Assembly: GCA_934565425.1 (NCBI GenBank)
Contig: CAKTHW010000016.1
Span: 1-24,771, forward strand
Direction: 5' to 3'
Source of the DNA: an uncultured Oscillospiraceae bacterium
GTDB lineage: Bacteria; Bacillota; Clostridia; Oscillospirales; Oscillospiraceae
Length of the DNA: 24,771 nucleotides
Shown: in pieces, positions 7,490 through 14,706 of the stretch
How the letters are laid out: the number at the start of each line of letters is the position of its first letter
Numbering within the stretch: the first letter of the stretch is position 1
Notes under the pieces: generated by a model
What the model saw: only the letters and a program-made list of their open reading frames with translations
Told to the model about the DNA's origin: nothing
Database searches by the model: none
Translations under genes and position numbers: made by a program

Positions 7490-8878
7490 ATGAAACGACT
7501 GACCACACTGTTGTTGTCCTGCGCCCTTTTTGCCACCAGTCTGACCGCCTGCGCCCAAAACGGCACCGGCAGCGCGGATGGCTCCACCACCCCTTCCACC
7601 CTCTCTCAGAATGCCCTGGCGCAGCCCACCTATCCCAAGCTGACGTCCTATCCCAACGAGAACGACTATGTCAAATCCAACGGGGAGTTTGACGACGATG
7701 GCTTTTATGCCGCCTACGACGCCTGGCAGAAAGACCAGCAAAAGCGGCGGGACCAGCCCAAAGGCTATCAGGACGGCCTGAACCAGTTCTGTGCCAACCA
7801 CCTGTCCGCCTTCTTCCAGGACGACCAGAACGGCAACCAAGTTTGTTCTCCTTTGAACCTGTACCTGGCCCTGGGGATGCTCACCGAGATCACCAGTGGG
7901 GACACCCAGCAGCAGATCCTGCAAGTGTTGGGCAGCAAGGACAAGAACGCCCTGCAAGAACAGGTCAGCGCCCTGTGGAACGCCAACTATAACGATGACG
8001 GCTCCGTCACCTCCCGCCTGGCTGCCTCCCTGTGGCTGAACGAAGATGTGACCTTCCAGCAGAAGACCTTGGACGACCTGGCACAGCACTACTACGCCAG
8101 CACCTTCCAGGGGAAGATGGGCTCGGACGCCTACAACAAAGTCCTGCAAGATTGGCTGAACGAGCAGACCGGCGGGATGCTGAAAGAACAGGCCAAAGGG
8201 GTGACCCTGGAACCGGAGACCCTCATCGCCTTGGCTACCACCTTATATTACCGCGGCATGTGGTCCAACCGGTTTGACCCCTCCGCCACCAAACCGGATA
8301 CCTTCCACGGCACGGACGGCGACGTGACCTGTGATTTCCTGCACCGGAGCGGAGCGGACGACTACCTCTGGGGTGACCGGTTCTCTGCCATCTCTCAATC
8401 CTTGGCCAACAGCGGTTCCATGTGGTTCTTCCGCCCAGACGACGGGGTGAAGCCGGAGGCGTTGCTGCAGGACGAGCAGGTGCAGAAGCTCTTGGCCGCA
8501 CCGGACAGCTGGGAGCAGACCAAATACCTGACCGTCAACTGTGCTATCCCCAAATTCGACGTGGCTTCCGACCTGAATTTGCGGGAGAGCTTGCAGGGTT
8601 TGGGTATCACTGATGTGTTCGACGTGGAGAAGGCCGACTTCTCCCCTCTGACCCAGGACGACCAGCCCGCCTACCTGTCCCAGGTCAAGCACGCGGCACG
8701 GGTGACCATTGACGAAGACGGCTGCACCGCCGCCGCATTCACCGTGGCAGCAGTAGCCGGAATGTCTGCACCCCCTGTTGAGGAAGTAGATTTCGTTTTA
8801 GACCGTCCCTTCCTCTTTGTGCTCACTGGACAAGATGGTTCGCCGTTGTTCGTCGGCATCGTGAGACATCCTGCTTGA
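7490..8878 (+). CDS. Lipoprotein serpin (serine protease inhibitor)
   Basis: 462 residues. The ATG at 7490 follows AAAGGAGG; signal peptide MKRLTTLLLSCALFATSLTAC has lipobox LTAC, so the protein is probably anchored outside the cell membrane. The serpin fold runs from about residue 95 to the end: NQVCSPLNLYLALGML, LATTLYYRGMWSNRFDP, and the C-terminal RPFLFVLTGQDGSPLFVGIV. The hinge reads IDEDGCTAAAFTVAA. Counting E409 as P17 puts the scissile bond at M425-S426, the same Met-Ser pair and spacing as human alpha-1-antitrypsin. Serpins act as suicide inhibitors, and a P1 Met favours elastase-like proteases. Related gut-bacterial serpins inhibit neutrophil elastase, which makes a host-protease or community-protease defence likely (inference). 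Monocistronic. Confidence 0.93.
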   Translation: MKRLTTLLLSCALFATSLTACAQNGTGSADGSTTPSTLSQNALAQPTYPKLTSYPNENDYVKSNGEFDDDGFYAAYDAWQKDQQKRRDQPKGYQDGLNQFCANHLSAFFQDDQNGNQVCSPLNLYLALGMLTEITSGDTQQQILQVLGSKDKNALQEQVSALWNANYNDDGSVTSRLAASLWLNEDVTFQQKTLDDLAQHYYASTFQGKMGSDAYNKVLQDWLNEQTGGMLKEQAKGVTLEPETLIALATTLYYRGMWSNRFDPSATKPDTFHGTDGDVTCDFLHRSGADDYLWGDRFSAISQSLANSGSMWFFRPDDGVKPEALLQDEQVQKLLAAPDSWEQTKYLTVNCAIPKFDVASDLNLRESLQGLGITDVFDVEKADFSPLTQDDQPAYLSQVKHAARVTIDEDGCTAAAFTVAAVAGMSAPPVEEVDFVLDRPFLFVLTGQDGSPLFVGIVRHPA

Positions 8879-8890
8879 CTTTATGAGAAA

Positions 8891-8916
8891 AGCGCCTGCA
8901 ATGCAGGCGCTTTTTT
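8891..8916. terminator. Bidirectional terminator between serpin and acetate transporter genes
   Basis: Stem AGCGCCTGC/GCAGGCGCT with loop AAT, preceded by A-rich and followed by T-rich bases. Confidence 0.9.
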
Positions 8917-8939
8917 GTCGTACTTTTTCAGTTATCCGC

Positions 8940-9500
8940 TCAGCCTACCGGCAGGACGGTCTTGCCATACTCTGCATTCAGGATCTGTGCCACAGCACTG
9001 TAGATAGCGCAGGCGCCGCAGAAGATGCCGACGTAGCCAGCAGCCAGGTGAATGGCGTGGATACCGGTGAAGTCACCGATGGAGAGCAGGAAGAAGAGGA
9101 TGGTCAGGGAGCCAAAGACCACCTGGGTGATGCGGTTGTGCTTCAGGGTGCCGATGAACATGAACAGGCTGAAGATGCCCCAGAGCAGCAGATAGAAGCC
9201 CAGGGAGGTGGAGTCTCCGGCGGCGATGCTGTCGAACGGACAGACCCAGATCAGGACCAGCGACCACCAGAAAAAGCCGTAGGCCACAAAAGCGGTGCCG
9301 CCAAAGGTGTTGCCGTGGCAGAATTCCAGGATTCCGGCAATGATCTGGGCAGCGCCGCCCAGAGCCAAGCCCATGGCGACGATGACGATGGACAGGGGGA
9401 TGATCTCCGCGTTGTGGAGATTGAGCAGGATGGTGGTCATCCCAAAGCCCAGCAGCCCCAGAGGGCCTGGATTGACGGGATTCAATTTTTCAGCAGACAT
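8940..9500 (-). CDS. satP: Acetate/succinate transporter, GPR1/FUN34/YaaH (SatP) family
   Basis: 186 residues with six predicted membrane helices. The family signature [14 protein letters not shown] lies at residues 10-23, and the [16 protein letters not shown] segment is also typical. These are hexameric channels or proton symporters for acetate and similar short acids; in a fermenter the protein may move acetate either way. The start codon at 9500 follows GGAGGAACCTC. The promoter overlaps the stop codon of the upstream XRE gene, so it can be expressed separately. Confidence 0.92.
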   Translation of the reverse strand: MSAEKLNPVNPGPLGLLGFGMTTILLNLHNAEIIPLSIVIVAMGLALGGAAQIIAGILEFCHGNTFGGTAFVAYGFFWWSLVLIWVCPFDSIAAGDSTSLGFYLLLWGIFSLFMFIGTLKHNRITQVVFGSLTILFFLLSIGDFTGIHAIHLAAGYVGIFCGACAIYSAVAQILNAEYGKTVLPVG

Positions 9501-9570
9501 GAGGTTCCTCCTTCTATGGTTTGGTTGTGTGGCAGCGCTCCGTTCCCGGTGGGATCAGAGATTGTTAAAA

Positions 9571-9599
9571 ATTATACTAAAAATTCTGCACCAACACAA
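9571..9599 (-). promoter_or_regulatory. Promoter of the acetate transporter gene
   Basis: Minus strand: -35 TTGTGT, 17-base spacer, consensus -10 TATAAT. It lies over the last codons and stop of the XRE gene, leaving a leader of about 65 bases. Confidence 0.6.
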
Positions 9600-9823
9600 T
9601 CTTTTTTCACACCAAAGCACTGCGCTAACGTCAATAATTCAATATCCGTGATGAACCGTTTCCCAGATTCCATCCGTTGTACCGCATTTTTATCTAAGTC
9701 CAACCCCAACAGCTGTAGTTGATCAGCCAACGCTCGCTGGGAAATCCCCTTTTCCTTCCGCAGGCGCGCCACTGTCACGCCACAGAGATTGTTCCGCCCG
9801 TCTGGTGCTTTGTTGATAAACAT
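9572..9823 (-). CDS. Small XRE-family HTH transcriptional regulator
   Basis: 83 residues. The helix-turn-helix spans most of the protein: VTVARLRKEKGISQRALADQL, then an insertion (QLLGLDLDKNAVQRMESGKRFITD), then IELLTLAQCFGV. The wording 'KNAVQRMESGKR' is the typical recognition-helix region of this family. The ATG at 9823 has GGGGGAAG just upstream; the longer frame beginning at 9859 has no ribosome-binding site. It diverges from a zinc-ribbon membrane protein gene and may repress both itself and that gene through the inverted repeat between them (inference). Confidence 0.88.
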   Translation of the reverse strand: MFINKAPDGRNNLCGVTVARLRKEKGISQRALADQLQLLGLDLDKNAVQRMESGKRFITDIELLTLAQCFGVKKDCVGAEFLV

Positions 9824-9838
9824 ATTCTTCCCCCAGGT

Positions 9839-9859
9839 TTGACATTTTCTGCTTGTCAA
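9839..9859. promoter_or_regulatory. Inverted repeat, candidate operator of the XRE regulator
   Basis: TTGACA and TGTCAA arms separated by nine bases. The right arm overlaps the -35 of the plus-strand promoter. Another TTGTCA occurs at 9883-9888. Confidence 0.35.
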
Positions 9860-9884
9860 TCTGGGGATAATTGTATGCTATATT
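9853..9884 (+). promoter_or_regulatory. Promoter of the zinc-ribbon membrane protein gene
   Basis: TTGTCA at 9853-9858 and TGC-TATATT (extended -10) at 9876-9884. The spacer is 20 bases, longer than optimal, so the extended -10 is probably decisive. Confidence 0.4.
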
Positions 9885-9941
9885 GTCAGAATGGAAGACA
9901 TTTACTGAATGCTTTCAACTAGAAAAAGGAGATGTTTCGTG

Positions 9942-10487
9942 ATGAACCAAACAAGGAAGAACGCTCTGTGTCCCTGCTGCAAACACACCATTGGCGAATA
10001 CGATAAGATCTGTCCCATCTGCGGCAGCCGCACCGGATATGGAAAGCGGAAAACCGCCCAGTTTTTGAGCCTCCAGGTAGGCGGTCTGTTGTTCCTGCTC
10101 TTGCTTTATGTCTTAATTCAGTGCAGCGGTCCCTATGGCACCTTTTACTCCTTCTACACCCAGGAAGGCCAGCTTGTGAGCAGTTTGATCGGTGCTTGCT
10201 TCGTTCTGGCCGCCGCCATCGTCGCCGTGTGCGGCTTCTATCACTACCAGCACATCAAGGAACTGCGCAATGCCGCCGTGGTCAAGGCCAGAGCGAAAGA
10301 GGGCAAAGAGCTTTCCCACTGCTTGAATGGCTGCCGTTTCTGCAAGAGCTGCGAGCGGGATACGGTAAGTGGTTGGCCTCGTGTCTACTGTCATTGGCAC
10401 CTGCGGGATATGGATGCGCGAGTAATCTGTTCTTATTACCGGGAAGAACTGAGTGATACCGTGCCGGAACAGGGCGAGACAGCATAA
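9942..10487 (+). CDS. Zinc-ribbon membrane protein of unknown function
   Basis: 181 residues. The ATG at 9942 has AAGGAG ten bases upstream; the earlier ATG at 9909 lacks one. An N-terminal zinc ribbon (CPCC ... CPIC, residues 9-25) is followed by two membrane helices (about 40-57 and 75-100). A second cysteine/histidine-rich domain follows: CLNGCRFCKSCERD, then YCHWHLRD and CSYY. The two ribbons would face the cytoplasm in a hairpin topology. I do not recognise the family. Divergence from an XRE gene suggests local control. Confidence 0.75.
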   Translation: MNQTRKNALCPCCKHTIGEYDKICPICGSRTGYGKRKTAQFLSLQVGGLLFLLLLYVLIQCSGPYGTFYSFYTQEGQLVSSLIGACFVLAAAIVAVCGFYHYQHIKELRNAAVVKARAKEGKELSHCLNGCRFCKSCERDTVSGWPRVYCHWHLRDMDARVICSYYREELSDTVPEQGETA

Positions 10488-10557
10488 ATGCCGTTTTGCG
10501 TCCTTTTCGCCGATTTCACTTACTGAGCAATCCTAAAAATCCACTCTTTCTTTTACC

Positions 10558-10593
10558 AAAGCCCCACCTGTCTGCATGGGTAGGTGGGGCTTT
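10558..10593 (+). terminator. Hairpin after the zinc-ribbon gene, probable weak terminator
   Basis: 12-bp perfect stem AAAGCCCCACCT/AGGTGGGGCTTT with a 12-base loop. The following T-run is short (TTTCC), so termination may be partial and some readthrough into the next gene is possible. Confidence 0.5.
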
Positions 10594-10622
10594 CCAGCTA
10601 GATTCAGGAGGTGTGCTGCGCA

Positions 10623-11138
10623 TTGTATATTGTCTATTTCATTCCGCTTTTCGCCATTGCTTTTATCGCTTTGATGCTGTTTGGAAGTGTTTTAAGCTTT
10701 TTAGAATGGTTATCCGGCATCATTTACTTTTTGGCAAACCCCGCCTTCATCAAATATATCCTCATGAAGATTGGGATTTTCGACTTGATCCTTCCCCTCA
10801 TCAAGAAACGCCCCAAGAAACAGATTCTGAACGTTTTCCTGCTGGATGCCGCAAAAACTTTTGCACTTATCCGTCTTTTCTGCATCATCATGCCATACTA
10901 CCAAAAATGTTGGAGCAGTGCTTTTTCTTCTCTTCTTGACATCACGCTCCTCACAATCCTGATTCTTCTCATTCTCGTCTTTAGTGTACTCGCCGACATC
11001 ATGACCCTTCGTTTTGCCTTCTCACAGCATTGGGATATGAAAAAGTTCACCGGGTTCGCCGGCGGACCGATCGTCTGCTATCTATTTTACTTAGTTCCTA
11101 AATTCTTACTTGATCTCCTTCTCTTTGTCTTGAAATAA
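10623..11138 (+). CDS. Hypothetical integral membrane protein
   Basis: 171 residues from a TTG start at 10623, chosen because AGGAGG at 10607-10612 lies ten bases before it. A GTG at 10611 overlaps that ribosome-binding site and is unlikely. About four hydrophobic helices are visible: YFIPLFAIAFIALMLFGSVL, an amphipathic helix, LLDITLLTILILLILVFSVL, and the C-terminal YLVPKFLLDLLLFVLK. Loops are basic (KKRPKKQ). No family recognised. It is visibly AT-richer than its neighbours and has no clear promoter of its own. Confidence 0.6.
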   Translation: MYIVYFIPLFAIAFIALMLFGSVLSFLEWLSGIIYFLANPAFIKYILMKIGIFDLILPLIKKRPKKQILNVFLLDAAKTFALIRLFCIIMPYYQKCWSSAFSSLLDITLLTILILLILVFSVLADIMTLRFAFSQHWDMKKFTGFAGGPIVCYLFYLVPKFLLDLLLFVLK

Positions 11139-11204
11139 CGGTCACTACCTGTTCTTGCAGGAGCCCTTTCAGCATTTTTTAATCCATCTTTATCCCAATA
11201 TAGA

Positions 11205-11233
11205 TTGAACCCCTCCGCCCCCCGTGCTATAGT
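11205..11233 (+). promoter_or_regulatory. Strong promoter of the pspC-CAT operon
   Basis: -35 TTGAAC, exactly 17 bases, -10 TATAGT preceded by TGC. It is one of the best promoter matches in the window. Confidence 0.75.
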
Positions 11234-11253
11234 AAGGGCAGATGAAACCGATG

Positions 11254-11269
11254 GGAACCCGCGGGTTCC
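11254..11269. promoter_or_regulatory. Perfect 16-base palindrome in the pspC leader
   Basis: GGAACCCGCGGGTTCC, centred about 22 bases after the expected transcription start. Position and symmetry suit an operator for a dimeric regulator; as RNA it could form a 6-bp hairpin with loop CGCG. Confidence 0.5.
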
Positions 11270-11301
11270 TGTCCTATGACTACGAAAGAAAGGTGCTCCT
11301 C

Positions 11302-11496
11302 ATGAAGAAAAGACTGTATCGAATTGAATCTGGCAAAATGCTCGCTGGTGTCTGCGGGGGGATCGCAGAGTATTTCGACATTGACCCCACCCTGATCCGT
11401 GCCCTGTGGGTCCTGTTCTGCATCCTGGGCGGCAGCGGCATCCTGCTCTACATCATCCTGGCTGTCCTCATCCCCAGCGAAGATGATCTGACCTGA
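11302..11496 (+). CDS. PspC domain membrane protein
   Basis: 64 residues, essentially a lone PspC domain: KKRLYRIESGKMLAGVCGGIAEYF, DPTLIRALWVLF, then a glycine-rich helix ILGGSGILLYIILAVLIP. Stand-alone PspC proteins in Firmicutes sit in the membrane and are linked to envelope stress. The ATG at 11302 has AAAGGTG upstream. The frame is open back to an ATG at 11242, but that would make an almost leaderless message and an N-terminal extension unlike the family. First gene of a two-gene operon. Confidence 0.88.
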   Translation: MKKRLYRIESGKMLAGVCGGIAEYFDIDPTLIRALWVLFCILGGSGILLYIILAVLIPSEDDLT

Positions 11497-11507
11497 CGGT
11501 TTGCGCG

Positions 11508-12146
11508 ATGGAAGAAAAAATCGCCCTCACCAACTGGGACAGAAGGGAGATTTTCTCCTTTTTCAGTGGGATGTCCAACCCCTTTTATGTGGTGACTTTC
11601 CGCCAGGATGTGACCAAGCTCTATCACTATGTAAAGCAGCATCAGCTCTCCTTCTACTACACCCTCATCCACCTCTGCACCCAGGCCATCAACCAGGTGG
11701 AAGCCTTCCACTATGTCATTCGACAGGGGGATGTATACCGCATCGAAGCGCGTTCTCCCAGCTTTACCGATCTAAAACCCGGCAGCAAATGCTTTCACAT
11801 CGTCACGGTGCCCTGCATGGACTCGCTGACCGACTTCAACCGGGAGGCAAAGCAGCGCAGCGCTGCACAGACGGTCTTTTTGGATACGCGGAAAGAGACC
11901 GACCAGCTGATCTATTTCTCCTGTCTGCCTTGGGTGGACATCACTGCTGTGACCAATGAACGGGATTTGGCCGCCCCTTCCGCACAGGATGAGTCTATCC
12001 CACACATCACCTGGGGGAAGTACCGCCAGGCAGACGGTCGGGTGGAACTGGGCATTTCCCTTGATGTCAACCACCGGCTCATCGACGGTGTGCACATCGG
12101 GAAATTTGCTGCCGCCCTCACAGAGCTGATCGAAGCATTGAACTGA
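11508..12146 (+). CDS. CatA-like chloramphenicol/O-acetyltransferase family protein
   Basis: 212 residues, close to the 213-220 typical of CAT. The catalytic signature HRLIDGVHIGKF gives His189 and Asp193 in the HxxxDG motif. The FSFFSGMSNPFY start, FYYTLIHLCTQAIN and the F-T-D-L central region also fit. CAT enzymes are trimers that transfer acetyl from acetyl-CoA to chloramphenicol. Many chromosomal homologues in gut Clostridia have not been shown to confer resistance, so drug resistance is possible but unproven. It begins 11 bases after pspC with no clear ribosome-binding site, suggesting translational coupling. The pairing with pspC hints at an envelope-stress regulon. Confidence 0.82.
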   Translation: MEEKIALTNWDRREIFSFFSGMSNPFYVVTFRQDVTKLYHYVKQHQLSFYYTLIHLCTQAINQVEAFHYVIRQGDVYRIEARSPSFTDLKPGSKCFHIVTVPCMDSLTDFNREAKQRSAAQTVFLDTRKETDQLIYFSCLPWVDITAVTNERDLAAPSAQDESIPHITWGKYRQADGRVELGISLDVNHRLIDGVHIGKFAAALTELIEALN

Positions 12147-12160
12147 AAACACATTTGTGA

Positions 12161-12192
12161 AAAGACGTCCGGCATGGTCGGGCGTCTTTTTT
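12161..12192 (+). terminator. Intrinsic terminator of the pspC-CAT operon
   Basis: 11-bp stem AAAGACGTCCG/CGGGCGTCTTT with one G-T pair, 7-base loop, six Ts. Confidence 0.88.
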
Positions 12193-12298
12193 GTGACATA
12201 ATTACTTCCAATGAGAAATCAACTTGAAGAATCATCAAATTATGCCAAAATAGTAAAGAAATGTTCCCCTCAGTCCCACTGTCCTTGAGAGGTGTCAT

Positions 12299-12907
12299 AT
12301 GGATCCAGCCTTACAGAGAGCACTGGTAGAAGCCGTCCAATCAGTAGCCACCCCCACCTGGGCAGACATCGCTACTGCCCTCATCGCCTTTCTCGCCCTC
12401 ATCGGCACCGTCGTCATGGCGTTCCTGCAAAACCGCATCGCCAAGCAGCAGACCATCATTGCGGCCAAGCAGGCGGACATCGCCGACCAGCAGAACAAGA
12501 TTGCCCTTTTCGAGAAGCGTTACACCCTCTACGACCAGGTGGGGCGGTGTACCACCTTCGCCTTTTTGCTGGAGGAGTTCGGCACCTTGGAGAACTTTTT
12601 GTGGCTGTACAAGGCTGCCTTTGCCGACACGGGGCGGACGGACCACAACGTGTCCTTGGACGACGTGATGGAGCTGAACCGGAAGACGCTGGCGGTCACG
12701 AAGCAGGCGGACTATCTGTTTGGCAAGGAGCTGAGCGATAAGATCGCCGGGTTATGCGCCCGGCTGGTGCTGTTGGTGTCCTTGATGGAGTTCCCACAGG
12801 CCGACCGAACGGTCTATGCGGACCGGAAGGAGAATTTTTGCACCTATGCCAGGGAATTTGAAGAACAACATATGCCGCAGTTGGAAGCGCGGCTCAATAT
12901 CAAATGA
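12299..12907 (+). CDS. Membrane-anchored coiled-coil protein of unknown function
   Basis: 202 residues. One N-terminal membrane helix (about 22-43, ATALIAFLALIGTVVMAFLQ) is followed by a polar coiled coil (44-72, repeated K-Q and A-D-Q units) and a C-terminal helical domain of about 130 residues facing the cytoplasm. The layout matches small 'DUF4760-like' or phage-defence-associated membrane proteins only in outline; I do not assign a family. The ATG at 12299 follows GAGAGGTG. Monocistronic. Confidence 0.7.
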   Translation: MDPALQRALVEAVQSVATPTWADIATALIAFLALIGTVVMAFLQNRIAKQQTIIAAKQADIADQQNKIALFEKRYTLYDQVGRCTTFAFLLEEFGTLENFLWLYKAAFADTGRTDHNVSLDDVMELNRKTLAVTKQADYLFGKELSDKIAGLCARLVLLVSLMEFPQADRTVYADRKENFCTYAREFEEQHMPQLEARLNIK

Positions 12908-12911
12908 TAAA

Positions 12912-12950
12912 AAACCATCCCATTCGCACACACCACGAATGGGATGGTTT
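12912..12950. terminator. Bidirectional terminator, 15-bp stem
   Basis: AAACCATCCCATTCG/CGAATGGGATGGTTT with a 9-base loop. T-rich on the plus side and a six-T run on the minus side, so it ends both the coiled-coil gene and the lipoprotein operon. Confidence 0.92.
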
Positions 12951-12981
12951 CTATTTTGAGCTGAAACCGATCGGTATCAGA

Positions 12982-13902
12982 TTAGCCCCAGTTGTCCGCC
13001 CAGTTCTCGCCCCAGTCGGCGGCGGGGTCATAGACTTCCGCTTCCCAACCAGCGCCGAATACCTTGCCGTCGGCGCTATAGGCCTTGCCGTCGTCACCAA
13101 CAGTATATCCGTCGGGCAGGTAGAACAGGCTCACGCCGTCATAGTAGGTCAGATGGCCGCTGCTGTTCTCGGAAAAGGCCGCAGTGCTCAGATCTGCGTA
13201 GGAGGCGGCGTCTCCGTCCCGGTAGAAGACCCCTTCATAGGTGCCGTCCGGGGACTGGGAATCGCTGTCCTCGAAGAACAGGGTGAAGCTGTTGTGGTCG
13301 TCGGACATGCATACATAGGCATAGCCGTTGAGGAACAGGTAGATACCCTTGCCGTCCATCTGGTCAGCCAGAGTGCCGCTGGTCATGCCGTCCTTGCTGT
13401 AGGCCAGATACTCCATCCGGCCGGAGTCGATGACCAGGGTTTCCCCCAGAGCGTCCTGCCACACGCCGTCCAGCTCGTCGATGGGCCACTCGTACAGCTC
13501 GCTCTCGCCCTGGCCAAAGTGGGCGCCGTCCAGCCCCTCCCGGTCGGAGGAACCGTTCTGCCGCAGGGTCAGGCCGCCGTCTTCGGACAGGAGGTCGTAG
13601 TTGAAGTTGTCATAGTCCAGCATGGGCTTGCCGGTGTCCTCAGTATAGTCCCCTCTGCCCACTCTGCCGTAATAGGTGCGGTAGCCATAGGTGCCATCCT
13701 CTGTGTCGATGACCAGAGTGTTTCCGTCGTCATCCACCCAGCCGCCGGCCAGCTCTTCCGCAGTCATGGAAGGAGCGCTGCTGGCGGTGTTGTCGGTGGT
13801 ATCTTTGGGGGTGGAATTGGTGCCCGTGTCCGAGCTGCCGCCGCAGGCGGTGAGGGACAGTGCCAGCGTGAGCGCCAGCACCAGTGCTGTGATCTTTTTC
13901 AT
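12982..13902 (-). CDS. Lipoprotein with two repeated beta-barrel-like domains
   Basis: 306 residues. Signal peptide with lipobox LTAC-GG, then a Ser/Thr linker to about residue 48. Two similar segments follow: GGWVDDDGNTLVIDTEDGTY near residue 54 and DGVWQDALGETLVIDSGRMEY near 145, each beginning G-x-W and leading to several beta strands. This looks like a duplicated lipocalin-like module. The rest is very acidic and aromatic, ending in DWGENWADNWG. Function unknown; extracellular ligand binding is plausible. Last gene of a minus-strand lipoprotein cluster; GGAG lies before the ATG at 13902. Confidence 0.82.
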   Translation of the reverse strand: MKKITALVLALTLALSLTACGGSSDTGTNSTPKDTTDNTASSAPSMTAEELAGGWVDDDGNTLVIDTEDGTYGYRTYYGRVGRGDYTEDTGKPMLDYDNFNYDLLSEDGGLTLRQNGSSDREGLDGAHFGQGESELYEWPIDELDGVWQDALGETLVIDSGRMEYLAYSKDGMTSGTLADQMDGKGIYLFLNGYAYVCMSDDHNSFTLFFEDSDSQSPDGTYEGVFYRDGDAASYADLSTAAFSENSSGHLTYYDGVSLFYLPDGYTVGDDGKAYSADGKVFGAGWEAEVYDPAADWGENWADNWG

Positions 13903-13928
13903 ATTCCGTGTTTTCTCCTAAATGGTTC

Positions 13929-14675
13929 CTATTTTTCTGCTGAAATCTGCTCTGTGGAAGTCAATTCGCCGTTCTTGGTGCTGTCCAGCAGGTTGCCGTC
14001 CACATAGGTCAAGCGCAGAGTGTCCCCGCTGCCGTCATAGCGCAGGGTCACACCGTCCTTGTCCGCCTGTGCGGTGCCGGACTCAATGACCTCATCCTCC
14101 GAATTGACAAAAGACCAGGTGGCGTCATCGTAAATGTGCAGCCAACGATGCGCCTGCTCATACCACCACAGCCCCACATAAGGACTGATCTCAGGATGTG
14201 CCTGGTTGGGTTCGCTCTGATACACAAAGCCCTCTTTGTCCTCCCAGTACCACACCCAGGTGGTGGTCTTTTCCCCCTGTTTCAGGGTCAGCGTGGCATC
14301 GCTTTGTCCATCGCCGTTGCGATCCACAAAGGAGATGCCCTCATACGCCTTCGCCGCAGACTCCACCGTTTCCGGATAGGTCAGCTGGGTATACAGGGTG
14401 GGGGCGCTGCCGCCGGCAGTCTCGTTCAAGTCCACTCTGTCGTCATAGGTGCAGACATAGACTTCCTTTTCTGCGCCCATCTGGATGAGGGTCTTTTGGT
14501 CGTTGATGATGCCCCAGGTGGTCCAGTCCGCTCCGGCGACCGGCTCCGAGGTGTCAGGGGCGCTGGACGGGGCAGATTTGCTGGCGGTCGGTGCCTTTCC
14601 GCCGCAAGCGGCCAAGCTCAGGCAGAGCAGACCGGTCAGGCACAGGGTGCCCATGGTTCGTTTCCAGTGGTTCAT
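13929..14675 (-). CDS. Lipoprotein with a calcium-loop-like motif
   Basis: 248 residues. Signal peptide with lipobox LAAC-GGK. A DRNGDGQSD motif near residue 117 has the spacing of an EF-hand/dockerin-type calcium loop in an extracellular repeat context. The C-terminal half (GLWWYEQAHRWLHIYDDATWSF ... GTAQADKDGVTLRYDGSG) again looks like a G-x-W beta-barrel module, as in the neighbouring 12982-13902 protein. Start at 14675 behind GGAGG. It is 26 bases from the next gene and 31 from the previous one, so probably co-transcribed. Confidence 0.8.
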   Translation of the reverse strand: MNHWKRTMGTLCLTGLLCLSLAACGGKAPTASKSAPSSAPDTSEPVAGADWTTWGIINDQKTLIQMGAEKEVYVCTYDDRVDLNETAGGSAPTLYTQLTYPETVESAAKAYEGISFVDRNGDGQSDATLTLKQGEKTTTWVWYWEDKEGFVYQSEPNQAHPEISPYVGLWWYEQAHRWLHIYDDATWSFVNSEDEVIESGTAQADKDGVTLRYDGSGDTLRLTYVDGNLLDSTKNGELTSTEQISAEK

Positions 14676-14706
14676 GGTCTGTTTCCTCCTCTATCCGGCA
14701 GACAGA

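Noticed and set aside
11242..11301. N-terminal extension of PspC from an upstream in-frame ATG
   Set aside because: It would be almost leaderless and unlike the family; the frame is open by chance across the palindrome.
11508..12146. Mobile chloramphenicol-resistance cassette
   Set aside because: No transposase, inverted repeats or composition change surrounds it, and it is coupled to pspC in a chromosomal-style operon.
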